Source: G965226155 sp965226155
GTDB lineage: Bacteria > Pseudomonadota > Gammaproteobacteria > Eutrophobiales > Eutrophobiaceae
Reading direction: 5' to 3'
DNA: 64,000 nucleotides
NCBI GenBank assembly: GCA_965226155.1
Contig: OZ245331.1
Coordinates: forward strand, 248,001 to 312,000
Of this stretch, positions 18,119-26,274 are shown one piece after another. How positions within the stretch are numbered: the stretch's first letter is position 1; the number at the start of each line of letters is the position of its first letter. Under the pieces are notes generated by a model. That model ran no database searches and was not told the DNA's origin. It worked only from the letters and a program-made list of their open reading frames with translations. A program made the position numbers and the translations under genes.

Positions 18119-18841
18119 TCACGGTTCACGTGTCAGCGGTACAAAAACCACAGACAAGACATTCCATTCACTAATTTTTCCCGATGCGCTCTTTTCTATG
18201 ACCCGCAATGACTGAGTACGACCCTGTTCGCCGACCGGTATGATCATCCTTCCTTGCGGTTTGAGTTGTGCGATGAGAGGTTCTGGCACTTGTTCAGGCG
18301 CGGCTGTCACAAGTATGGCATCAAAAGGGGCTGCATCACGCCATCCGTGATAACCGTCACCCGCCTTGACTGTAATGTTTTGATAACCCAACCGATCAAG
18401 GGTCTTTTTTGCATTTACAGCAAGCTTATCAATGATCTCAATGGTATACACATGGTCGGCCAGCTCAGCTAATATTGCCGCCTGATAACCCGACCCTGTA
18501 CCAATTTCTAATACCACTGATTCTTTATCGACCATAGCTAGATCGGTCATCAATGCAACAATATAGGGTTGGGATATGGTTTGATCTTCGCCGATAGGCA
18601 GTGGCCTGTTTATATACGCATAGTCGCGGAGATTTTCTGGAACAAACTCATGTCTTGGCACACTGGACACGGCATCAAGCACACGGCTATCCAATTGCTG
18701 TTTGCCGGTATAGTCACTGGTATCTCTGACCATTGTCTGAATCTTATTAACCATTTCCTGGCGTAAATGGGTGTACTGTTCCTGCGAATACAGCGGAAGA
18801 GCAAAAAGCATTAAAAAAAAGATTCGGTAGATAGTAGGCAT
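18119..18841 (-). CDS. Exported protein-L-isoaspartate O-methyltransferase paralogue
   Basis: Second Pcm in the window. The core matches the family: LPIGEDQTISQPYIVALM, LEIGTGSGYQAAIL and ILVTAAPEQVPEPL. Unlike the copy at 7128, it carries a hydrophobic N-terminus (IYRIFFLMLFALPLYS) that looks like a cleavable signal peptide. I start it at the ATG at 18841 (240 residues); the frame is open to an ATG at 18874 overlapping the tag stop, which would add 11 residues. Periplasmic Pcm forms are known in proteobacteria, but where they would get SAM is unclear. It is probably cotranscribed with tag. Confidence 0.85.
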   Translation of the reverse strand: MPTIYRIFFLMLFALPLYSQEQYTHLRQEMVNKIQTMVRDTSDYTGKQQLDSRVLDAVSSVPRHEFVPENLRDYAYINRPLPIGEDQTISQPYIVALMTDLAMVDKESVVLEIGTGSGYQAAILAELADHVYTIEIIDKLAVNAKKTLDRLGYQNITVKAGDGYHGWRDAAPFDAILVTAAPEQVPEPLIAQLKPQGRMIIPVGEQGRTQSLRVIEKSASGKISEWNVLSVVFVPLTREP

Positions 18842-18873
18842 ATTCTGATCCACTTTACCGTATAGATAGCACA

Positions 18874-19539
18874 TCAATCTACCGAGAGAGCAAGAATTCG
18901 GCTAATTTGACACAACGGTCGGCTACTCTGTCTTGCCCAAGCAGTAAAGGTAGCCTGCACGATCTGTTTTGCCTTCTTTGTCTTCGGTATCCCTGAAAAA
19001 ACTCCCCAACGATTTAAAGCACGGACCACATCATTTGTAAGCAGAAAAGTATCTTTGCCTGCCATCCGCAAAAAGTAAGGGCCTGAATTGCCACCCATAT
19101 GCTTGAATTTCTTTTTCAGACCTTCCCATAGATCAACGACCTCATCGTCTTGCCAGGCTGCAAGATAACTTCCAAATGATGGGTATTGTTCCCGCTTTAC
19201 GTGCATGGCAGCGGCGTTATGCCGGACAGATTTGATTTTGCCCCAATGGCGAATGATGCGTTTATCCTGCATGAGTTTTTCCAAGGCCTCATCTCTCATC
19301 ATTCGTATCCAGTCCACATTAAATTTGTGGAATACCTGTTCGAAGTTAGGCCATTTTGAATCTACCATAGAGTGCTTCAACCCAGCACGGAATACCCTCC
19401 GTGACATAAGTGACAGATACCAAGCGTCGTCTTTTGCTTTTAATTGCTTTGCTGATTTCGGCGTTGGAAGTAATAGCTCAATATCGTCTTGTGGATGCAG
19501 TGCCACGGCCTCATCATAGATAATAGTAAAAGGTTTCAT
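18874..19539 (-). CDS. DNA-3-methyladenine glycosylase I family protein
   Basis: A 221-residue member of the Tag family, which removes 3-methyladenine from alkylated DNA by base excision. Supporting features are LSRRVFRAGLKHSMVDSKWP, MRDEALEKLM, RHNAAAM, and the C-terminal DVVRALNRWGVFSGIPKTKKA. Family enzymes usually have a Cys/His zinc site at the ends; I do not see a clear set here, so this may be a divergent branch. The stop overlaps the upstream potential start of the exported pcm gene. Confidence 0.75.
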   Translation of the reverse strand: MKPFTIIYDEAVALHPQDDIELLLPTPKSAKQLKAKDDAWYLSLMSRRVFRAGLKHSMVDSKWPNFEQVFHKFNVDWIRMMRDEALEKLMQDKRIIRHWGKIKSVRHNAAAMHVKREQYPSFGSYLAAWQDDEVVDLWEGLKKKFKHMGGNSGPYFLRMAGKDTFLLTNDVVRALNRWGVFSGIPKTKKAKQIVQATFTAWARQSSRPLCQISRILALSVD

Positions 19540-19609
19540 TGATTAATTTTCAATTTATCCTGTGTTTTGAATATAATCCTTCAACGATAATAAAACTGGA
19601 TGGTAAATA

Positions 19610-20125
19610 ATGGAACAACTTAAGGCATGTATCAGGAACATACCCGATTTTCCGGAACCCGGAATCCAGTTCAAGGACATTACTCCGTTAGTGAAAGATC
19701 CGAAGATGCTACGTCTTGCTGTAAAACACTTAGTTGATCCGTTTCGCGATAAAAACCTCACCGCTATTGCTGGCATAGAGGCGCGCGGGTTTATCTTTGG
19801 GAGCCTAGCCGCGGCTGAGTTGGATGTGGGTTTTATCCCACTTAGAAAACCGGGGAAATTGCCCTATGATACTCAATCCATCTCCTATGATCTTGAGTAT
19901 GGCTCAGCAGAGCTAGAGATGCACATCGATGCTGTCAATCATACCGACCGAGTATTATTAGTAGACGATCTCATTGCGACCGGCGGCACTGCTGTCGCAA
20001 GTTGTGAACTAATTGAAAAACTTAATGCGACTATCGCTGGTTGTGCATTTGTTATTGAACTAGATGATTTAAACGGTAGGGACAAACTATCAAAATACAA
20101 CGTACACTCGTTGGTACACTACTAA
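19610..20125 (+). CDS. apt: Adenine phosphoribosyltransferase
   Basis: Salvages adenine to AMP with PRPP. The 171-residue protein has IEARGFIFG near 55, FIPLRKPGKLP, the PRPP motif VLLVDDLIATGGTA at about 117-130, and CAFVIELDDLNGR near the end. The length is normal. It converges with the YoaA/DinG helicase gene; the two 3' ends overlap by four bases. Confidence 0.96.
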   Translation: MEQLKACIRNIPDFPEPGIQFKDITPLVKDPKMLRLAVKHLVDPFRDKNLTAIAGIEARGFIFGSLAAAELDVGFIPLRKPGKLPYDTQSISYDLEYGSAELEMHIDAVNHTDRVLLVDDLIATGGTAVASCELIEKLNATIAGCAFVIELDDLNGRDKLSKYNVHSLVHY

Positions 20126-22047
20126 ACCGTAGATTTTTCGTGTTGGTTGAAAAATTGACCCACTTCTTCAATCGAAGAAGTATTTCGCATTTTAGGCAGA
20201 CTCCGTAGAAAGGTTTTACCATAGGATTTACTCTGTAATCGGGAGTCACAAATCATTAGCACACCATAGTCAGCACTATCACGGATCAATCTTCCAACAC
20301 CTTGTTTCAGAGTAAGCACAGCCTCCGGTAATTGAAATTCTTTAAATGGACTCCTTCCTTGTTCTTCTAGTTTCTTCATCCTTGCTTGCATAACCGGATC
20401 ATCCGGAGTCGTAAATGGCAATTTGTCGATAATCACACACGATAGCGCCTGTCCCTTTACATCCACGCCTTCCCAGAAACTATGGGTACCTAGTAAAACT
20501 GCATGCTTGGTATTGCGAAACGATTCCAGCAACTCAGTTCGTGGTGCTTCACCCTGGACCAGTATTGGATAGTCAATGAGTTCGTGGATCAATTGGGTAG
20601 CGACCTGTAAAGCACGGTGGCTAGTAAATAGAAAAAAAGCACGGCCACGCGTAAGGTTTAGGATCGGTATCGCAGCTTGTACCACCTGTTCCGTATAACC
20701 GGCACTTCGTGGGTCACTAAGACCATTTGGCAGATAGAGCAGTGCCTGTTTGTAAAAATCAAAAGGACTTTGCCACAACTTGTCCATAACATCACGCAGC
20801 CCTAACTGTTGTGAAAAGTGATCAAATTTATTGTTAACTGTTAACGTTGCTGAAGTGTAGATACACTGGCAGTCATATTCAGCTAGGCGTTCCTGAAAAG
20901 TCTCAGCAATATCCAGCGGGGTCTGATGCATAAAAAAACTGTTGCCGCGTGTCTCTAACCATTGGATGTTATCCGCTGTTGAACTTTCTAAATATTGATC
21001 CAATGTATCTAGGACTACCGAAAATCGTCTATTGCAGTTGTTCAGTTGCTTACCACGACTGGCAAACGCATCTAGTAATTGGCATGCTTTATCACACTGG
21101 TCCATGAGTGATTTCAATGTATCAAAGACTTCTTTTTTATCTTTCAAGATTTGCCAAGAGGCTCTGATACTCCCTTGACCAAACGCCAATCGCAATTGCC
21201 GTATCTTAGTTTCTACACTATCTATCTCAGCGAGAAAGTTCGGCATATCAGCTGCTTCATCAAAATACGCCGCCCTGCTGTCGTGGATAAGATCAGTTAG
21301 TTGATGGCTACTGAATGTCTGACTAAAAAATTGCAAAGCCAGATCAGGCAATTGATGAGCTTCATCGAAAATCACAACATCGGCAATGGGCAAGAGCTCG
21401 CCATATCCCAGCTCTCGTAGCGCAATGTCAGCAAACAACAAATAATGATTAACAACAGTTAGGTCTGCTTCACCAGCCTGTCGCCTTGCTTTAAACACAA
21501 AGCAATCGTCAAAATATTCACAATCCTGTCCAAGACAATTTTCTGTGGTAGACGAAATATACTTCCGTAGAGGCGCATCATCAGCAAGTGATGTTAATTC
21601 AGACAAGTCACCGCTGATTGTTTGTTGTGACCAAAGTTTGATGGAATGTAGGCTTGAAACGTCACCTTTAGAAAGGGTGTCATGGTTGGATTCGGTACGT
21701 GCAAGTCGTTGCAGGCAAAGGTAATTGGCCCGGCCTTTCAGCAAGGCGACTTGAATGGGTCTGCCTATAGCAGTAATAACCATCTGCAGGTCTCGCTGAT
21801 ATAACTGGTCCTGCAGGTGTTTGGTACCAGTAGAAATAATGACCTTTTGCCCAGACTGAATGGAAGGGATCAAATAAGCAAAGGTCTTGCCAGTCCCAGT
21901 ACCAGCCTCACAGATCATCGACTCACCATTATGCATAGCATCTGCTATAGCTTCTGCCATCTCGATCTGCTGTGGCCGTACAGCATAATCTGGGATCAAT
22001 TCAGAAAGTGGCCCGTCTTCTGACAGTATGTCAGCTGGAGTCAGAAT
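20122..22047 (-). CDS. yoaA: YoaA/DinG-family ATP-dependent DNA helicase (XPD-like), non-canonical start
   Basis: A superfamily 2 Fe-S helicase. It has Walker A EAGTGTGKTFAYL, four cysteines in NCLGQDCEYFDDCFVFKARR (Fe-S), IFDEAHQLPD, SATLTVN, and GVGRLIRDSADYGV near the end. The only conventional start is a TTG at 21999, which would cut the conserved beginning: family-like residues ILSEDGPLSELIPDY run in frame upstream. No ATG, GTG or TTG exists between there and the upstream stop. ATT at 22047, eight bases after AAGG, or CTG at 22044, would restore the N-terminus (about 641 residues). E. coli YoaA works with HolC at stalled forks. It follows epmA on the same strand. Confidence 0.85.
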   Translation of the reverse strand: MLTPADILSEDGPLSELIPDYAVRPQQIEMAEAIADAMHNGESMICEAGTGTGKTFAYLIPSIQSGQKVIISTGTKHLQDQLYQRDLQMVITAIGRPIQVALLKGRANYLCLQRLARTESNHDTLSKGDVSSLHSIKLWSQQTISGDLSELTSLADDAPLRKYISSTTENCLGQDCEYFDDCFVFKARRQAGEADLTVVNHYLLFADIALRELGYGELLPIADVVIFDEAHQLPDLALQFFSQTFSSHQLTDLIHDSRAAYFDEAADMPNFLAEIDSVETKIRQLRLAFGQGSIRASWQILKDKKEVFDTLKSLMDQCDKACQLLDAFASRGKQLNNCNRRFSVVLDTLDQYLESSTADNIQWLETRGNSFFMHQTPLDIAETFQERLAEYDCQCIYTSATLTVNNKFDHFSQQLGLRDVMDKLWQSPFDFYKQALLYLPNGLSDPRSAGYTEQVVQAAIPILNLTRGRAFFLFTSHRALQVATQLIHELIDYPILVQGEAPRTELLESFRNTKHAVLLGTHSFWEGVDVKGQALSCVIIDKLPFTTPDDPVMQARMKKLEEQGRSPFKEFQLPEAVLTLKQGVGRLIRDSADYGVLMICDSRLQSKSYGKTFLRSLPKMRNTSSIEEVGQFFNQHEKSTV

Positions 22048-22061
22048 GATTACTACCTTGT

Positions 22062-23021
22062 TTATGCCTGGTTGTAAGTAAAGGATACGACCTCGTCAAT
22101 GTGATCATAACCCAGAACCGCCATTAATAAACGTTCAATTCCCACTGCGACACCGGTACAATTTGGCAAGCCATGCGCTAAGGCAGCGATGAGATTTTCA
22201 TCCACAGGGACTTCTGGTATTCCTAGTAACCGTCTATGCTCATTGTCTGCGTCAAAGCGTTGCCGCTGCTCTGATGCATCAATTAACTCATGAAACCCAT
22301 TAGCGATCTCTACCCCTGTGATGAATAACTCAAACCGTTCTGCAACTGGGGGAGTATCATGACGAATACGGGCTAAGGCTGCCTGGCTTACTGGATAATC
22401 GTAGATTAATTCCGGTAAAGACGCACCACTGTGCGGTGAAACTAATCGGTTAAATAGAAAATCGAGCAATACTGAGCGATTCGATCCATCACTCTCGAAG
22501 CCGTGTGATTTCGCTTCGGCTAACAATGCCTCAGTCAAACCAGTATGAGGGTCGATCCCTACATGTCGTGCAAAAATTTCTGCATAAGATTCTCGGCTAG
22601 CTTGTGACAATCCCAAAATTTCCAATAAGTCATTTAATTCATCCATCAAAGCATGATGATCAAACCCGACATGGTACCACTCAAGCATAGTGAACTCCGG
22701 TTGATGCAACCTACCTTGTTCTTGATTACGGAATACCCGACTAACCTGGTATATCGAACCACTGCCTGCGGACAGTAACCGTTTCATCGCAAATTCAGGT
22801 GAGGTGTTCAGATATACGGTGTCTGCTATGGTCGTTGAGGAAGATTGGACTTGAATTTGCATGCTATGCAAGTTCGGATCAGTATTGCCTGCATGGCTCA
22901 GTATTGGCGTATCTACTTCAAGAATATTATGAGACATCATAAACTCACGGATCTGGCTAAGTAGCCTAGACCGTTGTTTTAATATCTCAAAAGACGCGGC
23001 GGGTTGCCAATCACTGTTCAT
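22062..23021 (-). CDS. epmA: EF-P--(R)-beta-lysine ligase
   Basis: A truncated lysyl-tRNA-synthetase-like enzyme (also called GenX, PoxA) that attaches (R)-beta-lysine to a conserved Lys of elongation factor P. The 319-residue protein has only the class II catalytic core: VDTPILS near the N-terminus, RVFRNQEQGRLHQPEFTMLEWY (motif 2), and TGVAVGIERLLMAVLGYD (motif 3). There is no anticodon-binding domain. Its partner genes efp and epmB lie 2.6-4.3 kb away beyond an IS30 insertion. The IS begins 60 bases upstream of the start codon and may have changed its promoter. Confidence 0.94.
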   Translation of the reverse strand: MNSDWQPAASFEILKQRSRLLSQIREFMMSHNILEVDTPILSHAGNTDPNLHSMQIQVQSSSTTIADTVYLNTSPEFAMKRLLSAGSGSIYQVSRVFRNQEQGRLHQPEFTMLEWYHVGFDHHALMDELNDLLEILGLSQASRESYAEIFARHVGIDPHTGLTEALLAEAKSHGFESDGSNRSVLLDFLFNRLVSPHSGASLPELIYDYPVSQAALARIRHDTPPVAERFELFITGVEIANGFHELIDASEQRQRFDADNEHRRLLGIPEVPVDENLIAALAHGLPNCTGVAVGIERLLMAVLGYDHIDEVVSFTYNQA

Positions 23022-23080
23022 GAGGCACGATAACCGAAATTATCACAGGGTTACTCACTTTATTGCCCCTATTGATTCAT

Positions 23081-24148
23081 CGCGGATTCAACTTTGAAGT
23101 GCAACGTTGATGTTAAAAAAGACTTCATGTGGTGTTTTTGAATTAAGTGTTTTTCTGGGACGGTGATTGAGTTTTTTCATGACCAAGTTTAACTGCTTTT
23201 GTGTAATCGTGCTGGAGTCCATTTTCTTTGGGAAGTACTGTCGAATGAGACCATTGATATTTTCATTTAAACCCCGTTCCCAGGAGGCATAAGGATGTGC
23301 AAAGTAGAACCCCGCGTTCAATTGTTGAGCAATAACCTCATGCTCAGCAAATTCTTTTCCATTATCCGAGGTGACCGTGTGAACCGACGCCTTCATATTA
23401 GACAACAATCGCACGATAGCTTGCCTGACGGCAGAGGCAGTTCGTCGTTTCACCTGTGCAATCAAGGTGTACATCGACTTGCGCTCGCTCAAGGTGACCA
23501 GCGCCTGTCGATGGCCTTTGCCGATGACGGTGTCCACTTCCCAGGCACCGATGTGTGTCTTCCTGTTCACAATGGCTGGACGCTTATCAATGCTGATCTG
23601 ATTCACCAGAACCCCACGACGTTGATAACTACCATAACGCTTCTTTCGTTTCTTCTGGCAACGCAAGTACCGGTACAGCTCACCGCCGTCTGCCTTGTCC
23701 TGGTATATGTAGTGATATATCCATTCATGACTCAGAGCGATACCTTCTCGTTTATGCAACCAGTCACTGATTTGCTCAGGACTCCATTCGTCCCGCAGCC
23801 AGACCTCTACTCGCTCCCACAAGGTCGTGGGGAGTCGCTGTTGTTGGCTGGCTTCTCGACGCGCTTGCCGGAGCAACTGAGCTTGGCGGGGTCGATAGCC
23901 TCTCAAGCCACGGTTGCGTCTGAGTTCACGGCTAATAGTAGATTTATGCACGCCTATCAAGGCGGCTATCTCCGTTTGTGTATGTCCTGCTTTCATCAGG
24001 GCGTAAATCTGGTAACGTTGATGCTCGGTAAGCTGTGTGTAGTGTCTCATCTGTGCCTCTCTTTCTTGCTGGAACGAAAGGTAAGGATGCTACCGTAGCT
24101 TGCCGTTCGTGCCACCTAATTGAGTTGCACTTACAAATTGAATTCACG
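23081..24148 (-). mobile_element. IS30-family insertion sequence, copy 1 (intact)
   Basis: A 1068-base element ending in imperfect inverted repeats of about 26 bases (CGCGGATTCAACTTTGAAG at the left; the right end reads CGTGAATTCAATTTGTAAG on the other strand). It is bounded by a three-base target duplication CAT (23078-23080 and 24149-24151). It holds one transposase gene. An almost identical copy of exactly the same length is at 47189-48256 and a damaged one at 43155-44190, all in the same orientation. It lies between epmA and the RcnB-like gene. Confidence 0.93.
23088..24050 (-). CDS. IS30-family transposase
   Basis: A 320-residue transposase. The N-terminus has the helix-turn-helix TEIAALIGVHKSTISRELRRN. 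The DDE catalytic residues lie in WEVDTVIGKG, TSDNGKEFAEHE and the Glu of WERGLNENINGLIRQ; the last motif is typical of IS30. The reading frame is complete and equals that of the 47196 copy apart from a few substitutions, so it is probably active. Confidence 0.95.
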   Translation of the reverse strand: MRHYTQLTEHQRYQIYALMKAGHTQTEIAALIGVHKSTISRELRRNRGLRGYRPRQAQLLRQARREASQQQRLPTTLWERVEVWLRDEWSPEQISDWLHKREGIALSHEWIYHYIYQDKADGGELYRYLRCQKKRKKRYGSYQRRGVLVNQISIDKRPAIVNRKTHIGAWEVDTVIGKGHRQALVTLSERKSMYTLIAQVKRRTASAVRQAIVRLLSNMKASVHTVTSDNGKEFAEHEVIAQQLNAGFYFAHPYASWERGLNENINGLIRQYFPKKMDSSTITQKQLNLVMKKLNHRPRKTLNSKTPHEVFFNINVALQS

Positions 24149-24190
24149 CATCATAATAAACAACTATATTCTAAGTATTCGAATTAAACT

Positions 24191-24220
24191 AATGTCCGCT
24201 TTCGACCCAAAGCGGACATT
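24191..24220. repeat. Palindromic repeat A (first of a pair)
   Basis: A perfect 12-base-pair inverted repeat AATGTCCGCTTT / AAAGCGGACATT around CGACCC. A close copy with one arm mismatch is at 25576-25605. The two bracket the RcnB-like and SYLF genes. They are not part of the IS30 ends. Confidence 0.8.
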
Positions 24221-24332
24221 TACCAAACCAATGTAACTATTTTCGTAATTTATAAGTAATTAAATCTTCACTCTCTTCTGGTGTGTGTTTTTTTGGCTTC
24301 TCCTCAGTATTCAAAATTACCTCTATCTCATT

Positions 24333-24804
24333 TTACTTATTGGGTTTGGCAACTATATTGATTACATCTGAAATAATACCCGATGCTATATTCCTTAGTA
24401 TTACCTTCCCTTCAGACTCAATCCTTTCATAACCCGTTGGAGGTTGTGGTAATTGTCTTTCCAATTCGCTAGATAGATAACGCCCAACATGCCCCGGCGG
24501 AAGTGTTCCACCACGTTCGAGTTTCATGGCAATACCTTTGGGCATTTTACTACTCTTGCTTTTTCCCTTCCTCTTTGCGCTTTTCTTACCTTCACTTTTC
24601 CCACTATCGCTAATGTTGTCATCTTCACCCCGAATTGGGGCGGTGACTTTGTAATATTTTTCGATTATCTGCCGTTCGGCTTCAGAGAAAGCCGCTTCAG
24701 CAGCTTTTTTTTGCAATGTCTTCAACTACCTGACCAACCACAAATGTGGGAGCAAATATTAAGATGAAGATAGAAATTAAGAATGTATTTATTTTATTAC
24801 GCAT
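24333..24804 (-). pseudogene. RcnB/CigR-like exported protein, apparent frameshift in an A8 tract
   Basis: From an ATG at 24804 the frame encodes a signal peptide (INTFLISIFILIFAPTFVVG) and then stops shortly after an eight-base A run. The next frame, readable from 24725 to 24333, continues as a 130-codon ORF. Removing one A joins them into about 156 residues. The middle is rich in Lys and Ser (GKKSAKRKGKSKSSK). The C-terminal part, from GIAMKLERGGTLPPGHVGR to a hydrophobic IASGIISDVI, resembles the RcnB/CigR-type periplasmic domain seen in metal-homeostasis and stress proteins. Function is not known here. Whether the break is real or a sequencing error is undecided. Confidence 0.6.
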
Positions 24805-24987
24805 AACTTTTGTACTCCGTAATTTTTCTTTGTTGGATTAACTTGGGTTGAAATCGGTGACTATTGTATAGGATTGAATATCTATTCATTCGGTAAATAT
24901 AGACTAGTTTCACTTAGTTTGACAGTATCCAGGAAAGGATTTAATGTCATGTCAGTTCCCTTCTTTAAGGTTAATGGGGATTAAATT

Positions 24988-25526
24988 ATGAAGAAATTAC
25001 TACCCGGTTTATTGATTATTATTACCTCAATTTATGGCACATCAGTCTATGCATCATCTGCCCAGGAGATAGCCATTAAAGTGGATGTGGCACTAGAACG
25101 ATTTAACTCAGAAATCCAAGGCGGAAAGACATTTTTGAAAAAAGCGAAGGGAGTTTTGATTTTCCAGAAGTCATGAAGGCCGGTTTTGGAATTGGCGGTG
25201 AATATGGGGAAGGTACGCTCAGGATAAATGATGAGACAGTTGACTATTACAGTACCGCAGCAGCAACCATTGGTTTTCAATTCGGTGCACAGATAAAGAC
25301 AGTCGTCCTGATTTTTCTCGATAGCAGTGAAATTGAAAAGTTCCGTAACAGCAGTGGCTGGGAAGCTGGTGTGGAAGGATCGGTTGCATTAATTGAATTA
25401 GGTGTGGGGAAGGATGTCAATACCATAAATATGGAAGATCCTATTGTGGGGTTTGTCTTGAGCAATAAGGGATTAATGTATAACCTTACATTAGAAGGTT
25501 CCAAAATAACAAAATTGAGTAAATGA
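24988..25526 (+). pseudogene. SYLF (YSC84-like) exported protein, apparent frameshift
   Basis: An ATG at 24988 starts a signal peptide (KKLLPGLLIIITSIYG) and a mature part reading GGKTFLKKAKGVLIF, then a premature stop at 25174-25176. The next frame continues with KAGFGIGGEYGEGTLRI, DYYSTAAATIGFQFGAQ, FRNSSGWEAGVEGSVA, and ends in KGLMYNLTLEGSKITKL, all typical of the SYLF family. One missing T in the run near 25160 accounts for the break; corrected length is about 179 residues. SYLF domains bind lipids in eukaryotes; the bacterial exported forms have no settled role. Confidence 0.8.
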
Positions 25527-25575
25527 AGATACTGGCACAATAATCAGAGGCAGACCACAATATTTTCAGCAATTG

Positions 25576-25605
25576 AATGTCCGCTTTTGGCACAAAGCAG
25601 ACATT
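25576..25605. repeat. Palindromic repeat B (second of the pair)
   Basis: Inverted repeat AATGTCCGCTTT / AAAGCAGACATT around TGGCAC, the same hairpin as at 24191-24220 with one mismatch in the right arm. It lies between the SYLF gene and efp, which converge here. Confidence 0.75.
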
Positions 25606-25654
25606 ATTTACAGGAGGAATTTCTAAATCGATTAGTTGTGTACCGACAGGAGAG

Positions 25655-26224
25655 CTAACCTTTTGCGCGCGACATGTACTCCCCTGTTCGTGTATCCACT
25701 CTGATCATCTCGCCTTCTTCAACAAACAATGGGACCTTGACCACCGCACCCGTTTCTAGCGTTGCAGGCTTGTTCCCACCAGTGGCAGTATCGCCCCTTA
25801 CTCCTGGATCGGTTTCGGTAATCTTTAGTATTACAAAATTGGGGGGTAATACCAACAAGGGAGACCCATCCCATAATGTAACCTCACATTCTTCTTCACC
25901 TTTGATCCATGGGCTAGCTTCTGACACGACCTGTGGGTCAGCAATATATTGCTCGAAGGAGGTAGGATCCATGAAATGATACATTTCACCATCGTTATAT
26001 AAGTACTGCAAATTCACATCCACCACATCGGCCCCTTCAACACTCTCACCTGATTTATAGGTCCGTTCGAGTACTCGACCATTTTTAAGGTTACGTAGTT
26101 TTACTCGGTTAAAGGCCTGACCCTTGCCTGGTTTAACAAATTCATTTTCAATAACAGAATAAGGATCTCCGTCTATCATTAGTTTCAGACCTGATCTGAA
26201 TTCATTAGTACTATAGCTTGTCAC
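25655..26224 (-). CDS. efp: Elongation factor P
   Basis: Binds ribosomes stalled on polyproline stretches and promotes peptide-bond formation. The 189-residue protein has the KOW-like N-terminal domain with PGKGQAFNRVK, whose first Lys is the beta-lysylation site, and the C-terminal S1-like domain with TDPGVRGDTATGGNKPATLETG. The length is standard. epmA and epmB are both nearby, so the beta-lysyl form of the modification is expected. It is divergent from epmB. Confidence 0.97.
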   Translation of the reverse strand: MTSYSTNEFRSGLKLMIDGDPYSVIENEFVKPGKGQAFNRVKLRNLKNGRVLERTYKSGESVEGADVVDVNLQYLYNDGEMYHFMDPTSFEQYIADPQVVSEASPWIKGEEECEVTLWDGSPLLVLPPNFVILKITETDPGVRGDTATGGNKPATLETGAVVKVPLFVEEGEMIRVDTRTGEYMSRAKG

Positions 26225-26274
26225 TTTAATTTCCCTGAGTGCTTACAAGAGCTGCGTATGATACCTTGAAACCC

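Noticed and set aside
23295..24098. A 267-codon ORF on the opposite strand of the IS30 transposase, repeated in the other copies
   Set aside because: It lies wholly within the transposase gene, repeats because the IS repeats, and its product has no recognisable domain; the transposase frame explains the DNA.
24237..24335. In-frame coding-like extension after the RcnB-like stop codon (about 32 codons to the next stop)
   Set aside because: RcnB/CigR-type proteins end near the first stop, so readthrough or recoding is not needed; the open stretch is short enough to be chance.
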